This document shows, piece after piece, positions 1-12,977 of a stretch of DNA of 64,000 bases. Origin of the DNA: Cloeon dipterum (Eukaryota; Arthropoda; Insecta; Ephemeroptera; Baetidae); assembly GCF_949628265.1 (NCBI RefSeq), contig NC_088790.1, positions 26,044,545 through 26,108,544 on the forward strand. Direction: 5' to 3'. The notes under the pieces are model-generated. The model was not told where the DNA came from. It saw nothing but the letters and a program-made list of their open reading frames with translations, and searched no databases. The position numbers and the translations under genes were made by a program. How positions within the stretch are numbered: the first letter of the stretch is position 1; each line of letters opens with the position of its first letter.

Positions 1-590
1 GCAAATAAGTGCGATTTTTGGCAGCAGCCGCTGACTAACAAAGAAGACGAGTGGCGCAGTTGAAGTCGCAAGACGCACAAGCTCTCGGTGCGTAGGAGCA
101 GAGCAGAATTAACTGTGAAACAGTGTTGAGTATGTCGTCGAGCACCGAGCAGCGTGTGCTGCAATGAGGAAGACGCATCAAGTGCGGTGATTCCCGACTT
201 TCCCGCGCACTTGCCTTGCCGATCGTTGCGTGGCGCGAAACAAAATGTGGAAAGGAAACAAAAGTGCAGAACAAGAAGAGCTAGGTCGGTCTGCAATATA
301 TATAAGAAGCGGTTATTGTCGTCGTCAGCAACAGCTACTTACTCGCCTGCCCGTCGTCGTCGACGGCGGCGGCGGCGGCGGCATTTAATGCACGCATCCG
401 GTTTACGTTTTGTATAATAGGACAGTGACCTTAAAAACACAATACACCGAGCGAGTGCGCGCGTCGAGTGTAAGACGGAAAGGAAGCTAAAGGTGCGCGC
501 ACAGCCAGCACAATGCAAGCGACGATATTTTTAATGAGCGTGATTTATTTTCTGTGGCGTCATTAATACAACGCCAGCGAGGAAGTCAAT

Positions 591-612
591 GAGAGAGAGA
601 GAGAGAGAGAGA
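591..612. repeat. GA microsatellite
   Basis: An uninterrupted run of GA dinucleotides about 22 bp long. An ATT trinucleotide tract follows at 667-680 and a CGN-rich tract precedes it at 355-382. Confidence 0.9.
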
Positions 613-1065
613 ATGATTTTCAGCACTTGTCGTCCGGATGTGCGGCGTTTGCTCAGCGAATAACAATTATTATTATTATTACCCGGCCGGCCCATCTCGT
701 GATGAAACACACACCCTGCTAGATTCCGCAGTGGACCGCACGGGAACGCAAAGTTTCGCGAAAAGTCTTTAGTGGTCGAAAAGTCTTATCGCCTCGCCGT
801 GCCGTTGTGGTTTTGTGCTCTTGTTGTTTGTTTCTTGTCTAAAATTTATCTCTTGTGTTTAAAAATAGATTTTTTCGTCGCCGCTTGTTCCAAGGGTTTT
901 TCCTGGATTTATTTTTCACCAGGGAAAGGCCCCGGTGAAATTGTTTTTGATAAAAGAAATGAAAAACAATCTTTACACCAAAGAATAGGGCTGTGATTTT
1001 TTTTTTCAGGAAACAATCGACTTTTTTGACTGTTTTTTGAGAAAATTAGTCGGTTTTTGGAGAGC

Positions 1066-1360
1066 ATTCACTAATTTTGCAATGCATAACAATGCGCCGC
1101 TGGTTTTTTGCGTAAAAATCCAGCTGGAAAACCACATTTTTCCGAATTTAACCTCTAAAAGGTCACATATAGAAATTTTGGAAAAATACGCTGGAGTAAC
1201 AAAATTGTGGGTCACTGGCTTTTTTACAGAGTTTGTAAAAATCCCCTTTCTTTGTAATCCATCCCGGGAATTTTTTATCTTCGGTAAAAATGCTCAAAAT
1301 TGCAGAAAAAAACGTAAAAAACAGTTTTTTTTAAAAAATGTGTTTTTGCTAACCCTGTTT
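1066..1360 (+). repeat. Degraded copy of the AGGGTT-ended MITE (family B)
   Basis: It shares scattered blocks with the copies at 23431, 31621 and 53661: the phrase TTTTGCAATGC near its start, TTTTTCCGAATTTAACC followed by AAAGGTCACAT in the middle, and AACCCTG at the end. It has diverged strongly and its left end is no longer clear. Confidence 0.5.
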
Positions 1361-4300
1361 TTGGAGCCATCGTGTTTTGGCCCTATTAACACGTTTCTAC
1401 TCTTCAATTTTAGTATTTAGACGGAAAAATCTCAGGTTTTTGCCCTATATTTCAGAATCTAACTGAGATTTTCAAAAATAAAAAAAATCTTTTCGAAACA
1501 AAATTTTCCATTTAAACCAGAAAATACATTCCTTATTTTTTCAGTAAGAATTGAACGCTATTTCTATTGAAAAGCACAAATTAACCTTATTTGGCTTCTT
1601 TTTTTAATGCGTCTTGAATTTCCACAAAAACGAGCATGGTGTGAATTTTTGCAACGCTTTGAATATTTCGCATTTGTTAAATTTAGAGCATTTTCTCCAA
1701 CCAATTTTTAAATATTATTTTGCAGCCGAGTGTTAAAAGAATAAAATTAAAATAATTATTCAGAGTTACGTAAGCGCGTCATTATTAAAAAATACAAAAT
1801 CCACATATTTTTCAAAATTTTATTTCAACTCAAACAAAACAAAAAAATCAATCCCTGTCATTTTTCAATGAAAAAATTAGCTTACAGACAATAATAAACT
1901 ATTCACTACCAGCAACTAGCTCGATTTCATTCATCCAATTGAAGTGAATGAAAGCCGCATGCATGGCATGAGATTTGGTTTCGGCGTGGCCAATTTATAG
2001 AGACGACAAAACGCGTCTGGTGACACTCTCTAAACGGGTAGAGCACGCATCTTCAATTGTGTGTTGGTCCTTGAAGACGGTCACGATTAATTCCGATTAA
2101 TAATTCGGTGGTGCACTCACACAATCAGCGGGTTGATGCGCCGCGGAAACAATCAATCGGGCGCTCGGCTCGTTTGTTTTTGTGTGGCCGTTGGCCTATA
2201 GGCGAGAGTGGTCGGGCCGCGGCGGGAAGTCGCACTTTATATGGAAATGACTGCCAGGGTGGAATCGCTAATCGTGGGAAATCCGCCGTTTTGCGATGGG
2301 AATCCGGCTCGACCGCTCGAATTTTGACTTGTGCGCGCGCGCTCAGCGAGATTTGCAATTTTATTAGTTAGAGCATTTTGTTTGCTTTTCACGGAAACGC
2401 CGGTGGGAATTTCTGCACTCGTGCCATGAGAACGTCGAAAGGCGAAAATTGGATTATTCTTCAACCATATTAAATTTTGAGCGAAAGAATTTTTTAAATC
2501 TTTTGGTTGCGTCGTAAAAATTAATTTTTAAACGCTCGTTTCCGCGCGGCAAAGGTCTTTTTGGTCATTTCGCGTCCTTCATATTTGAATAAATTCTTTT
2601 CCTTGTAATTACATTGTCAATTACACAATTTCCGCCTTGTTGCGAGCAACGAGAGCAGATAAAAGTTAAACATTTCAGAGAACGAGCTCGTTTCGGCCCC
2701 CTTTTTGCCGTTTTCGCCATCAGAAAGCAATTTCGGCGGCGCTGCACTGACTTTTTTCAATTGGGAAAAAGGCGCGGCGGCCGTGAAAAAGTCATCAACC
2801 CCCGCGTGCGTCGCGGCGCGATAAACTGCCGCGCCGCTTTGATGGAGGAAGGGCCTTATCTAAACGTTCGTTCGCGCCGAGCTGCGCGTTTCGCGACTCC
2901 ACGTGTCGTGTTGTCTTTTCTTTCAATCGGCATCGGCACGCCGGCAAAAGCGCGGCCACGTGGGCCGAGCCTGCATCTGAAAGTATGTGTGTGTATTTGT
3001 TGTTCCCATGCGTGCTAGAATTCGCCGCTGTTTCCAGGCGGACCGTGAAAATGTGTAACGTGCCGAGCCGTAAGGCACGCCGGCCGTTTCTTTCCGAGAT
3101 TTCTTTTCCCTTGAAATATTTCTATTTTTCTGGTTCATGGCACAATAAAAAGAAGCCAAAAGTTAACAATAAAACTGCTGGAAGAGGAAGTTATTTTTTA
3201 ATTGTCTTGTCCGTGAATAAATAAATAAACACTTTTTATTTTGTTGGTTTTGTTGTTTCTCTTTTATCATAAAACTCGCCAGTTTGAGTTGCATTGTAGA
3301 ATTTTATTACATCTGCATCCTGTGTCGAATTCAAAGCTGCACGTGTCTAGGTTTTTGCGACGTCGGTGCGCTTCGCAGTTATTTGCGTATTATCTATAGG
3401 CAGCTAAAAATACAGAAACGCCATTGTCCATCTAGTTCATTGCCTTTTAGATAAGCCATTACGAAAACAACAAGGATAAATCGATATTTTTTTATTTGTC
3501 TTCTAGAGAAATGTCGTATGTGTTATTTCCTATAGGAAAAATGGGGAAACCCTAATTAATTTGACAGCCTAAGGGGAATTCCTTGTCTTTCAGGGCGATC
3601 ACATTGACAGGATTAGGAATTTTGAGAAAAAAAATTCCCTAAATTGCGAAACAAATCATGGTTTAACAATAAGAAGCCGATTTTCTCAAGAATTTAAGCG
3701 GCAACCTCGGTTGGCTAACCTTTTACTAAATTTTAAACAGTTTTTTAATAAAGGTTAAAAATATTTTTAAAATTTTCTGTAAACTAGTTAATTATCCGAT
3801 CAACCAACTCATTAGCCCATTTCTTGATTGTTGCTCTAATTGAAATTTGCTTGAATTGAATTAAAAGGAGGGATTTTTAAATATTTTAGCGATGTTCAGG
3901 AATTTATTAACTAATTTTTATTCCATCTCTGCCATTTATTTAGAAATTAAAAAAAATAAAAACACGAATCTCACGAATTTATGAGGCTCAATTCTGTAAA
4001 ATTCGGCCTGCTGGTATGGCCAAGCCCAAAAATCGGTAAGAAATAATGAGCTGAAAATATCTGGAGTGATTTCGAGTGGAATGGAGCAGAACGTTTCATG
4101 CAACAGCAGACATATGCATGCAGAAGCCCCTGAATTGAAATCATGCAAACTTCTGCATGGATGCGGAGAAAAATGCGAGCCGGCTTATTATTTGGCATTG
4201 AATTAAAGGCCGGCCACGTGGTGGCGGCGTTTGTTGTGGCGTGGCTGCAATCGCGCGCTGGCTGTTCCCATGCCGTGCGTCGAAAAACTCGCTCTCCCGC

Positions 4301-4468
4301 CTGTTTCTAGGCGCGCGGCGAGAGAAGATTGTGTCTGCCCCGCGCCCCGTACCTGCGTGGCATTTTCGGCTCACACGCATGCTGCAGGAGCAGGAGACGA
4401 TCCTTCTGGCTGCTCCTGGCCCGGAATAAAGGACTTTGTTCCTCGCCTCTTTGCCCCGTCGCCGGGTG

Positions 4469-4492
4469 AGAAAGAAAGAAAGAAAGAAAAAG
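4469..4492. repeat. GAAA microsatellite
   Basis: Tandem GAAA units inside a CpG-rich patch with no gene nearby. Confidence 0.85.
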
Positions 4493-7186
4493 ATATTTAT
4501 AGGGCGGAATAATAGTGGCGGCGGCGGCGGCGCGAGGGGGAGACCATTTCCGCTAACTCGTGAATGATACAGATAGAAAGCATCATCATCCACACGGTTG
4601 CTCGCTGCTCTCATGCCATGAACTCACTCACTCGTTCACTCCACTCACGCCGCGTGTGTTATGGCATTTTTATTTCTTCTCTCACGGCCTCGAACGGGGT
4701 GCCCCAAAGACAGACGGCAAAAGGAAAAAAAAACACGCAGCCAGCCACGTGCAGCAGCGCATTTGGAAATTTAATTCCCGGCGATAGGCCATTTCGGCAT
4801 TTTACGACCTTCGGAGTGAAAATATTTTTTGCTCTTGAAGGGGGTTGAAGGTTGAGGGAGCGGGGGTGGCTGTTTTACTATTATTATTTGGCTGACAACA
4901 CGTAAAACGTGCATTGCAATGCAAGACACCAAATTGTCTCGCTGAATTTCATTTTCCGCGTCGTAAACTGCTTGACTTATTGTCAATGAAAATGCGGTTT
5001 TGGATGCGATTTCGAGAGGTTTACTGCTGCTCGGGGGGTTGACTGGCGAAACGCGTAGTTCTAGCTTCATTATTGGAATTCGACATGCCACCAACAGATT
5101 TCACCCCTCTTGTGTGGCCAATTCATTCACATTTTATGCTTTATAGACGTCAAAATGTACCCCGCAAAGGCAAACAAGTGAATGGGCTCACTAAACACAC
5201 TCAAGGGTCCGAACAAAACCATTTCCGAGCGAAATTTTCAAAAGGAGTCATTCTCCTCGCCGCCTGGTTCATTATTTCCTTGCCGCTCCCCCGCAGCGTC
5301 GAGACAGATTTTTGACCTCTTCCTGCCGGCGGCCTTGAAGCTTCTCAAGCCTATACCTGCTGCTGCCATGCATCGAATAAAACAGATGCACTCTTTTTCT
5401 CTCTTCCATGGGAATGACGCTTTCTGTTTCATTCAAAAAATATGTTATAGGGGTCCTGCAGAGAGAAAGCAGGTGCGAATGAGACACCCGAGAAGAGCGA
5501 GATCGCCGCGCGGCAACAGCCTCTGCCTCTCTCTCTCTCTCGCGCTCCACATCTTTCCAAAACAATTCATCCCGCCGTCAGCTTCCTCCTCCCCCTCTCC
5601 TTTGTTAAATTATTTTCTATTTGGGTGTTCTTCTCACGAGCAGAAAAGGCGGGAAGCGCGTCTCGGCGTGTTTTTTTCACTCGGGTTGCAGGCGGCATCC
5701 CTCTCCTCCAGACGCACCCAACAACAACACTGCACCCAGTGACGCGGAAAAAGGTTTGAAAATCGAGAACAAGTTCGAAAATCGACCAATATGTTGTAGA
5801 ACAAGATAGAAACCTTAAATAACGATTTGCGGTTAGATCAGAAGAATTTTAATTGATTATGATCTCTTTAAAACTTCGAAAAAATGCCTGAGCCTTTTAC
5901 AGAAGAGATTTTGATCAAATTTCTCGTGTTTGAAAATATAGGGAATTTTGTTAAATAATAAAAATTTGTAAGATTTTCAAAAGGAAAATAAATGGTTTTG
6001 TTCGGGAAATTTTATTTTCAAGTTGAACATATTAAAATATTTAGACTTTTTTAATAATTTCAAGAAGAATCCAAAGCAAAGAAAGTCATCAACCTTAAAA
6101 ACGAGATATAAAAGTGTCTTTAAACGCTTCGGTCAAAATTCAAAACATGACACAAATATATTTTTAGTTAAGAGTTCATTCCCTCGCAGAAAAACAAACA
6201 GTCTTATCTTCCATTATTTACCTTTTCATATTATCCCACGCGAAAGTATAATAAATTTCGAACGTTTCAATTTTCCACGGGCGTCATGCTCCTCTCGAGG
6301 AACCCAAGCCTTCCAAGCTCTGTTACATGCCCTAAAAGGAGCATTTTTCCCGCCCCTACCCACGCTGCAGTTATTAGGAAGCGTCGGTCCCACTGAGAGA
6401 GAGACTCGGAGTGCATCTCGCTGGGCATCAATGTGAGAGGAGAGTCTTATAACTCTCATACATAAATATGTTCTTCACGTGGTCGTCCGGAAGCTGAGGT
6501 CCTCGCTCGCTTCCCGCGCGCCCACCGATTTCGGGGGCCGACAACCTGCTTGCTGCCTGGCGAATATATTGTGTTCGTGCGTCCGCACACGCGTCCCATT
6601 CGCGAAAGTCGGTCGTCGGTCGGGATGACGCGAGTCGCTAGCGAATTGGTATGCAACGTGTGCGGTTCGCTGAAAATTCCGTCACGATGATTTCCTGTCC
6701 GCGTCCATGGACATTTTTCCCGTTCGCACGCGCACCTTTCGACTGCTGTAAAATTTTCACATTTTGCGCTGCCGCTGCTCGCTCGCGAGCACGGCGGCGG
6801 CGGATGCTGGTTTCCCTGAAATTCCGGCTGCGTTTCCACTTTGCGACGTGTTTTGGCTACGTGCGTCCTGACAGGCGGAAAATATACGTACTCGTGGAAA
6901 CTCGAACGGCAGCAAAATTTAAATTTCCCTACCCAGTGTTGATTGACGTCAATGCATGCATGGGAAATTGGGACATGTTTATATTCAAAGTTAAAATTTC
7001 CAAATAGAATATATTATTTGATGGAAATTTATCTTTTTCGCTTCATATTTTTACTGTGGGGAAAGTTTGGTCAAGGAATTCACTAGAAGTTTGCAAAAAT
7101 TATCATATTTGGTGGTTGATATTCACAGAGACAGTATTTTTATTCTTCTAAACCTTGGACAAAGAGAAAATATAAATTTATAAGAA

Positions 7187-7526
7187 TCACCGGGGGGCCG
7201 GGTTGCGATCTGTGTTGCTTCCCGCCGGTCAGAAGTCAATTATGGCGTCGAAACAATGGAAGCCAATCAGGAGACAGCCCAGCGGCCAATCAGAAGCGTC
7301 GAAAAAGAGGCGTGCCGACCTAATGATTTCATTCCCGCGTATTTTGTTACATTTCCATCAGCCTGATGTGCCATCTAATGGTCGATTCACCAATAAAGAA
7401 ATAACAACAAAATTATTCATTGTGCTGAAGATATTTTCATGATAAATTTTCCAAGCCAATTTCATTTTACATTTTTAACTTTCCCGCCGTACTCTACAAG
7501 ACGTCATATCTGCGCGCCCCCGGTGA
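7187..7526. mobile_element. Possible MITE ended by TCACCGGGGG inverted repeats
   Basis: The segment begins TCACCGGGGG and ends CCCCCGGTGA, a 10-bp inverted repeat about 340 bp apart. Two GCCAATCAG (CCAAT-box-like) motifs lie within about 30 bp of each other near 7262-7291. I see no clear target-site duplication, so the mobile-element reading is tentative. Confidence 0.35.
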
Positions 7527-10500
7527 TAGTCTGGATTTGAATTCTTTCTAAAGAGAAAACTCGCTAGAAGAACCTCATATGCACAATCAACTATCAGCTG
7601 AGTTGCCTTTCCCCTTTCAGCCATTTAAAAACTGAAGTGGTTTCCCTGCTGAACAAATTTCACTTTCCGCTGCCATTGCTTTTTGTTTCCGCTCTTGTCA
7701 TAGAGAGGCGACAGGTGGATTTGCGACTCGCACGATTCGCTGCTGCTTGTTAATGGAGGCCAACAGCCCATAAGAGGTGGTCAGTGAGCCACTCATTCAT
7801 TGAAACGCGTAATCCGCGACGAGTTTGTTTTGCAATTTCAAATAGCGCGCAGGTATATGCCTCTCCAACCTTCCTCTATATGTAAACATCCTCAATAATT
7901 TCATTGCAATCACATAATCAAGAGCTATGAGGTCGCGCCGCGACCACTACTGCATTTCCTACCGCTGCAATAATATGCGGATTTGGAATGACGGGTGCGG
8001 TATTTAACTGAAAAATAAATAGCTAGAGAGAAAACAGATTATTTGGTGTTTTGGTTTGAAAATTGTTGTTAGGCGCTTGAAAAGAGACCAAATAAAAATT
8101 TGTAAAGATAAATTTAATACCATTTTAAATTAATAAAATTACTATAAGCAAGACAAGTCGACTGCCAACCTCTAAAAGCAATCTCCGCAGACGCAACAAA
8201 GCCTTCAGTTTTTCCATCTACCCTCCATCCAGCCCCTAACGCAAAGAAATTTAAAGTGCCGTGATTTGTACGCCGGTGTATCAAATATCAAAACAAACCG
8301 CGCGCATTATAAGGAAAAACGTCTGTTTGGTTCTCCTCTCAGACTTCATATTATTTATTTGAGAGCTTCTCCCTTTTTTTCCAGGAAAGCCAACGGAAAG
8401 CTGCATTCCGCACGCCTCTCCTCAGGCACGCCGATTGAACCAATTTGCTAGGCTGCACGTATAGCGGTGGCGGCGCCGCTCCCACGTGCAAACTTCAGGG
8501 CGATTCGCTCGGAAAGACGCGAGAATGGCGAAAATTAGCGGCACGAAACGACGCCGACTGCGGCGGCGGCGGCTCCAAGGACCTGCCGGCCGTTGCCTCC
8601 TGCGCGCGTTTCCCGCCGTTTTGCGCCCCACGTGTGGCCTTCAGACGTGGAGACCTTCCGTGCAGGCAGGCAGGCAGGCGTCAGCGGCAGGGTAGTGTTC
8701 GGCCGGGCCGGAGTGTTGCCGTGCGGCTCAAAAGCGCGCCAACCAACCTTCCTCTCCTTTCATGGAGAAAAAAGAATGCCGGGGAGGAGGAGGTAAGATG
8801 AAAGGCATTCCTGGGAGGCTGGCGAGGCTGCTCTCTCGGCGTCTCCGCCGTGGAAGGTCGGACCCTGATTCAATGACCGCCGCCGCCGCCGCCGAGCGAG
8901 GTGTATAAACTCGCCAGGCAACAACAACAACAAACCTGCCGCGCGCATACAAACTCTAGCCTAATTGAGTCATTTTTCAGGCAGCTCTCTACCGCATCTC
9001 CTGCGTGCGGAGTGAGGCGGGAAAAAATTGGGAAATATCAGGGTTTAGCTTGGGAAACGGGCTGATAGTTGAGAAAATAACTGGGCAAGTAGGTGTATTT
9101 TTATTCTGAAAATAACTGTAACCTTTATTTCTCCACTTCTATATTATACGAAATATTCTTAAATATTTTGTTATTCTGGCAAACATCTGAACAATAAGAC
9201 GCAAAGAATCACTTATATAAAAAAAATTGGAGCAGTTTGCGTCAGTGTTGTTTTCACATAAAATCTGTTCTTCAAAAATGAAATTTTATTTAAATTTAAT
9301 TCTTAAGACTGTTTTTCGTTACATGACCTTTTCAGTTTGACTAAAAAGTTTACAGAAAGCTATTTCTAACCTGTTATTTGCCTTCCAATTAACAATGTTT
9401 ACTGTTTATTCGGGTAAATTGGGGTGCGTGATCCAAATATTATTCCTGCTGTTATTGAAAAATAAAAAATCGGTTAGGAAAGCCCTGGAAAATTCGCCCC
9501 TGACCTTGAGCGCTAAACGGCCTAGATGCAACGGCCGCGCGTGCTCATGGTTCCTGCTAGTTTAACTGCCTCTCTGCGGAAGGTTATGCAAAGTGAACGA
9601 CCACGTGAGCGCTCGCTCTCCTTCCTGGTTCCGTCCAAATTGCAAATTTCCGCGAGAATCATTAGACAGAGAATGCCGGAATTGAAGCACGTCCTTAAAT
9701 TCCAAACAGGAAACCGATGGATTCAGATTTTGAATTTAAATTTAAAATTAAAGCGATGATATAATTTAAAACATAATTGCAATACAAGATAATGCTATTA
9801 ATCTGACACTACGACAGCGCAATTAGCTGTTCACCGCGCCAATTTAACAGAGCTCAGCGAAAGAAAGCTATCTCTGAAACAGATCTAGAAAAACTTGATA
9901 TTTCGGCTCATAATTAGCCGCTATATAGCCGCAGCCAATTAAATCGTTTCTGGTGCGTGAAAATGATTTCTGCCACGTATTAAATTTCCTGCCTGCCTTT
10001 CTGCAGGAGAGGTTGCGCTCGTATAGTGAAGAATAAAATAAAAAATATATATAAAACAACCTCCCATGATGATTCTCAGGGTAACTCAAGTGTGCAGGCA
10101 GCGCTTGCTCGCTCCTCGTTTGATCCCCAATTAAGAGAGCGAAAATCGCTCGTTAATTACCCTTCCTCTCCTCCGCACCCGATCCAGTCGGCGGCTTCGA
10201 AATTCCCTTGACGAAAAATTTGAGTGGAATAAAGAGCGAGCTGAGGAATAAAAAAAGGATGCACCGTCGGACGCGGTAACAACTGCACTCGCTGAGCTGG
10301 AAAAGTCATTGCCCGCCAACGACGCGCTGCTCAACCGATTTCGAGCCTCAAATACCGACTTCTCCACAATCTCCACGCCGTTTTCATTTACAAATTGTTG
10401 AATAATAACTCCTGCTGATTTTACGTAATTTTTAAACCCTTGGGGATGCGTAATAGTTGTCAAAGCAATTGCATTTTCCCCCAATGAAATTGTGAAGCAG

Positions 10501-11471
10501 GCGGTTGAGAAACGAAAATTCCAATTTCGACAGTAAAGCGTCTCTTCTTTACCTTTTTCCTGTGAAGAAATATGTTTTGCTTTTGTATACCAACAAAATC
10601 TGAGGAATTTCTTGACCAAAACATGGCTGACAAAATGTTTTGTTTGGGAAGAACGATTTCTATATACCGGGTGGCCTGAAGCCTTGTTTGGCAAGCTCGG
10701 GTGAAATCGGGAGCATCTTCCCCCTTAAAATTCCACCTGAGGGTCTCGTTTGTTGTTAAAGTGAAAAGGTGTCCTTGTACATGACAAAGTAGGTAAAAAT
10801 TGCTCTAAGGAGAAACCGTGAAGATCCAATTTTGTTCTCAGCGAAAATCCAAGCATTCCTTTTTGTCTAACAAACAAGCGAGCGATCGCAACAAACACGC
10901 CAAGTAGCTTTTTGTTCGTAAAAATAAAAAAAATGCTTTGTTGACATTAAGCTCTTTTTGCACCTTGTAAAGGAATATGTCATTTCTGACAGCCTGATAA
11001 AAATTCGTGGAAAGGTAAACTTGGGAAAAAAATAATAACCAATCATCGACATTTTGACAGAATTAAAATCAATTTCGCCTTAAATGAATTTTCATCTATA
11101 GTTGGACAAACAAAAACAAGCCCAAGCTGACGCGTCAATGATTATTTAAAAACTCGGGAGAGATGGAAGAAGGCAGAACGGTCATTACATTCTACTCTTG
11201 GCTGCTGCGTTATTTATTTCAACATAGCTGTCGGTATATTTTTTTTTCTATTGTCGCTATGCTGCTGGGGAGGCAGGGTGCCTTTGCCTTCGCGCCTTTT
11301 TTCTGAGAAAACCCCAGAAAGTAGGTTGGCGTCGGGGGTGGTGCGGGGGTGTGGGGAGCGGTGAGCAAGGCCAGTGTAGCAACAAAGGACGCCGCGCGCG
11401 GCAGAAATTCCTCACGGCGCCTGCCTTCAAGCTGGAGTTCATTGCTTTGCGATTGTGAATTGTGACGGGGC

Positions 11472-11477
<6 letters not shown>

Positions 11478-11506
<29 letters not shown>
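11478..11506. repeat. CT microsatellite
   Basis: A run of CT dinucleotides followed by GCGCTCGCGCGCG. It produces Arg/Glu- or Ser/Leu-rich spurious reading frames on both strands. Confidence 0.9.
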
Positions 11507-11508
<2 letters not shown>

Positions 11509-12336
11509 GCTCGCGCGCGGTTCACCTTGAGAACTGCGCTGAGTGTGCAAAATTCAGGGGAGAGGAAGGTCGGCCATTGCCAGGTGCATCCCCCCTCCCG
11601 CCGGCTGCTGCTTATCCTCGCACAGAGACCTTTGATTCTCAAGGATTCGCCACTTTTATCCGTTTGATATTCCACCTTCGGGCAGACTATTGTTTTTCCC
11701 CCTTGGTTACATTTGTGGAATGTACAGGAAACTGTTACGCGACTCGAAAGTTACGACGCAGTTAAATGTATTTTCAATAAATTGCTAAAGCTGTGGGGAA
11801 TTTTCAAGTATGTACCTCGGAAAGGCATTGAACCCTGGGCTCAAGGTCGCTAAGAATTCGCCATCGAATCGAGGCAGATTGCTCAGATTGCTGGAATTTC
11901 TATCTGGGTTGGTTTGTTTTTGAAGGAAAATCAGTTTGTTTTCATTATGAATAAATGTGGTTTGACATTTATTGGTATTTAGCCACCCGCTCGACGGCGG
12001 GCTCTACACTTCGTCAAAATGTTCCTTGCGCAGTACATAATAATTATGATCGTTATAATTACACATTTTGTTGTAGTATGTCATTTTGTATAAAAAATAC
12101 AGTCAATCTCGGTATGTGCTCGCACCTGTCTTAAATCGTAATAATAATTTACACCAAGTCGCACTATATTATTCACAATGTACACATAAATTAGATACTC
12201 AGCGATGTGATGAGAGTTCTGAGAGGATTTCGCACCTGTCCAAGGTGCAACGGGGCTGCCGCGCGTTTTTAGAGATTACCGATCACTGGTTCGAAAAGCA
12301 TGAAACGCCACGCGGCAGCCCGCGGTATACGATCCG

Positions 12337-12374
12337 TATGAGTGAGTGAGTGAGTGTGTGTGTGTGTGTGTATG
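12337..12374. repeat. GAGT/GT compound microsatellite
   Basis: Tandem GAGT units pass directly into GT dinucleotides. It lies about 600 bp beyond the stop codon of the minus-strand PIM kinase gene, so it may fall in or near that gene's 3' untranslated region. Confidence 0.85.
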
Positions 12375-12977
12375 TACGAGAGAGTAGTTATTGCGCATAA
12401 ACTGCATTCAATCATGACGTATGTAAGTGTGTTTTGTGTAGTAAACATGCACGATAATAAATTAAGGAGGAAGGAACTTATAGAACACATTTTGCCTAGA
12501 GCAAAAGTCGTCAGTCATTATGGCATCAGCTTCGTATGCGCGTTTATAAATAAAAAAAAAATACCAAATCATCATCGAAGAAAGGAATACAAACATTCTA
12601 CATGTATCAACCCACGCAAAATTACGCACGACGATTAATGAATGAATGAATTCGTTCTTAAGTAGATTGGGCGATGGCTCTTGGCACGCACGCGAAATAT
12701 ATACACACACACGCAGAGCCATCGGCGCGGACCGGAAGTTTCAGTTCCTGGTCGATCACAGAGTTTTTTTTTGCCGTCCGCGCGTGCGGCCGCGGCGCCC
12801 GGGGGTCGCACGCTGGCGTCGCTCGGCGCGGACGGACTCGGTCTTAAAACACTAGCACAGCCTTCACGGTGGCGAACTTCGCCGAACGAAAGAGGAGGAA
12901 AAAAAGCAGCTCGAGCGAGGCACGTGTGGTGTGCGTGCCCCGCGCCCCTATCAATTGTCCATCTAGCGTCCGTGAGG

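Larger units (their letters stand above)
1..12977. other. Long intergenic region without a supportable gene
   Basis: I found no open frame here with a recognisable domain, convincing exon-intron phase or protein-like composition. The region alternates AT-rich DNA with CpG-rich patches, roughly 1-500, 2100-3100, 4200-5700, 6300-6900, 8400-8950 and 11260-11560. The patches carry simple repeats such as GA at 591-612, GAAA at 4469-4492 and CT at 11478-11506. The longest frame is 187 codons on the minus strand at 10131-10694; it is low in complexity and matches nothing I know. The patches could be promoters, untranslated first exons of a distant gene, or regulatory DNA. A degraded repeat lies at about 1066-1360. 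Confidence 0.6.

Noticed and set aside
5182..5742. A 186-codon plus-strand frame
   Set aside because: Composition follows CT-rich and CpG-rich simple sequence; no domain.
10131..10694. A 187-codon minus-strand frame
   Set aside because: Ser/Ala/Arg-rich low complexity at one end, no motif, no splice partner and no promoter-like context on that strand.
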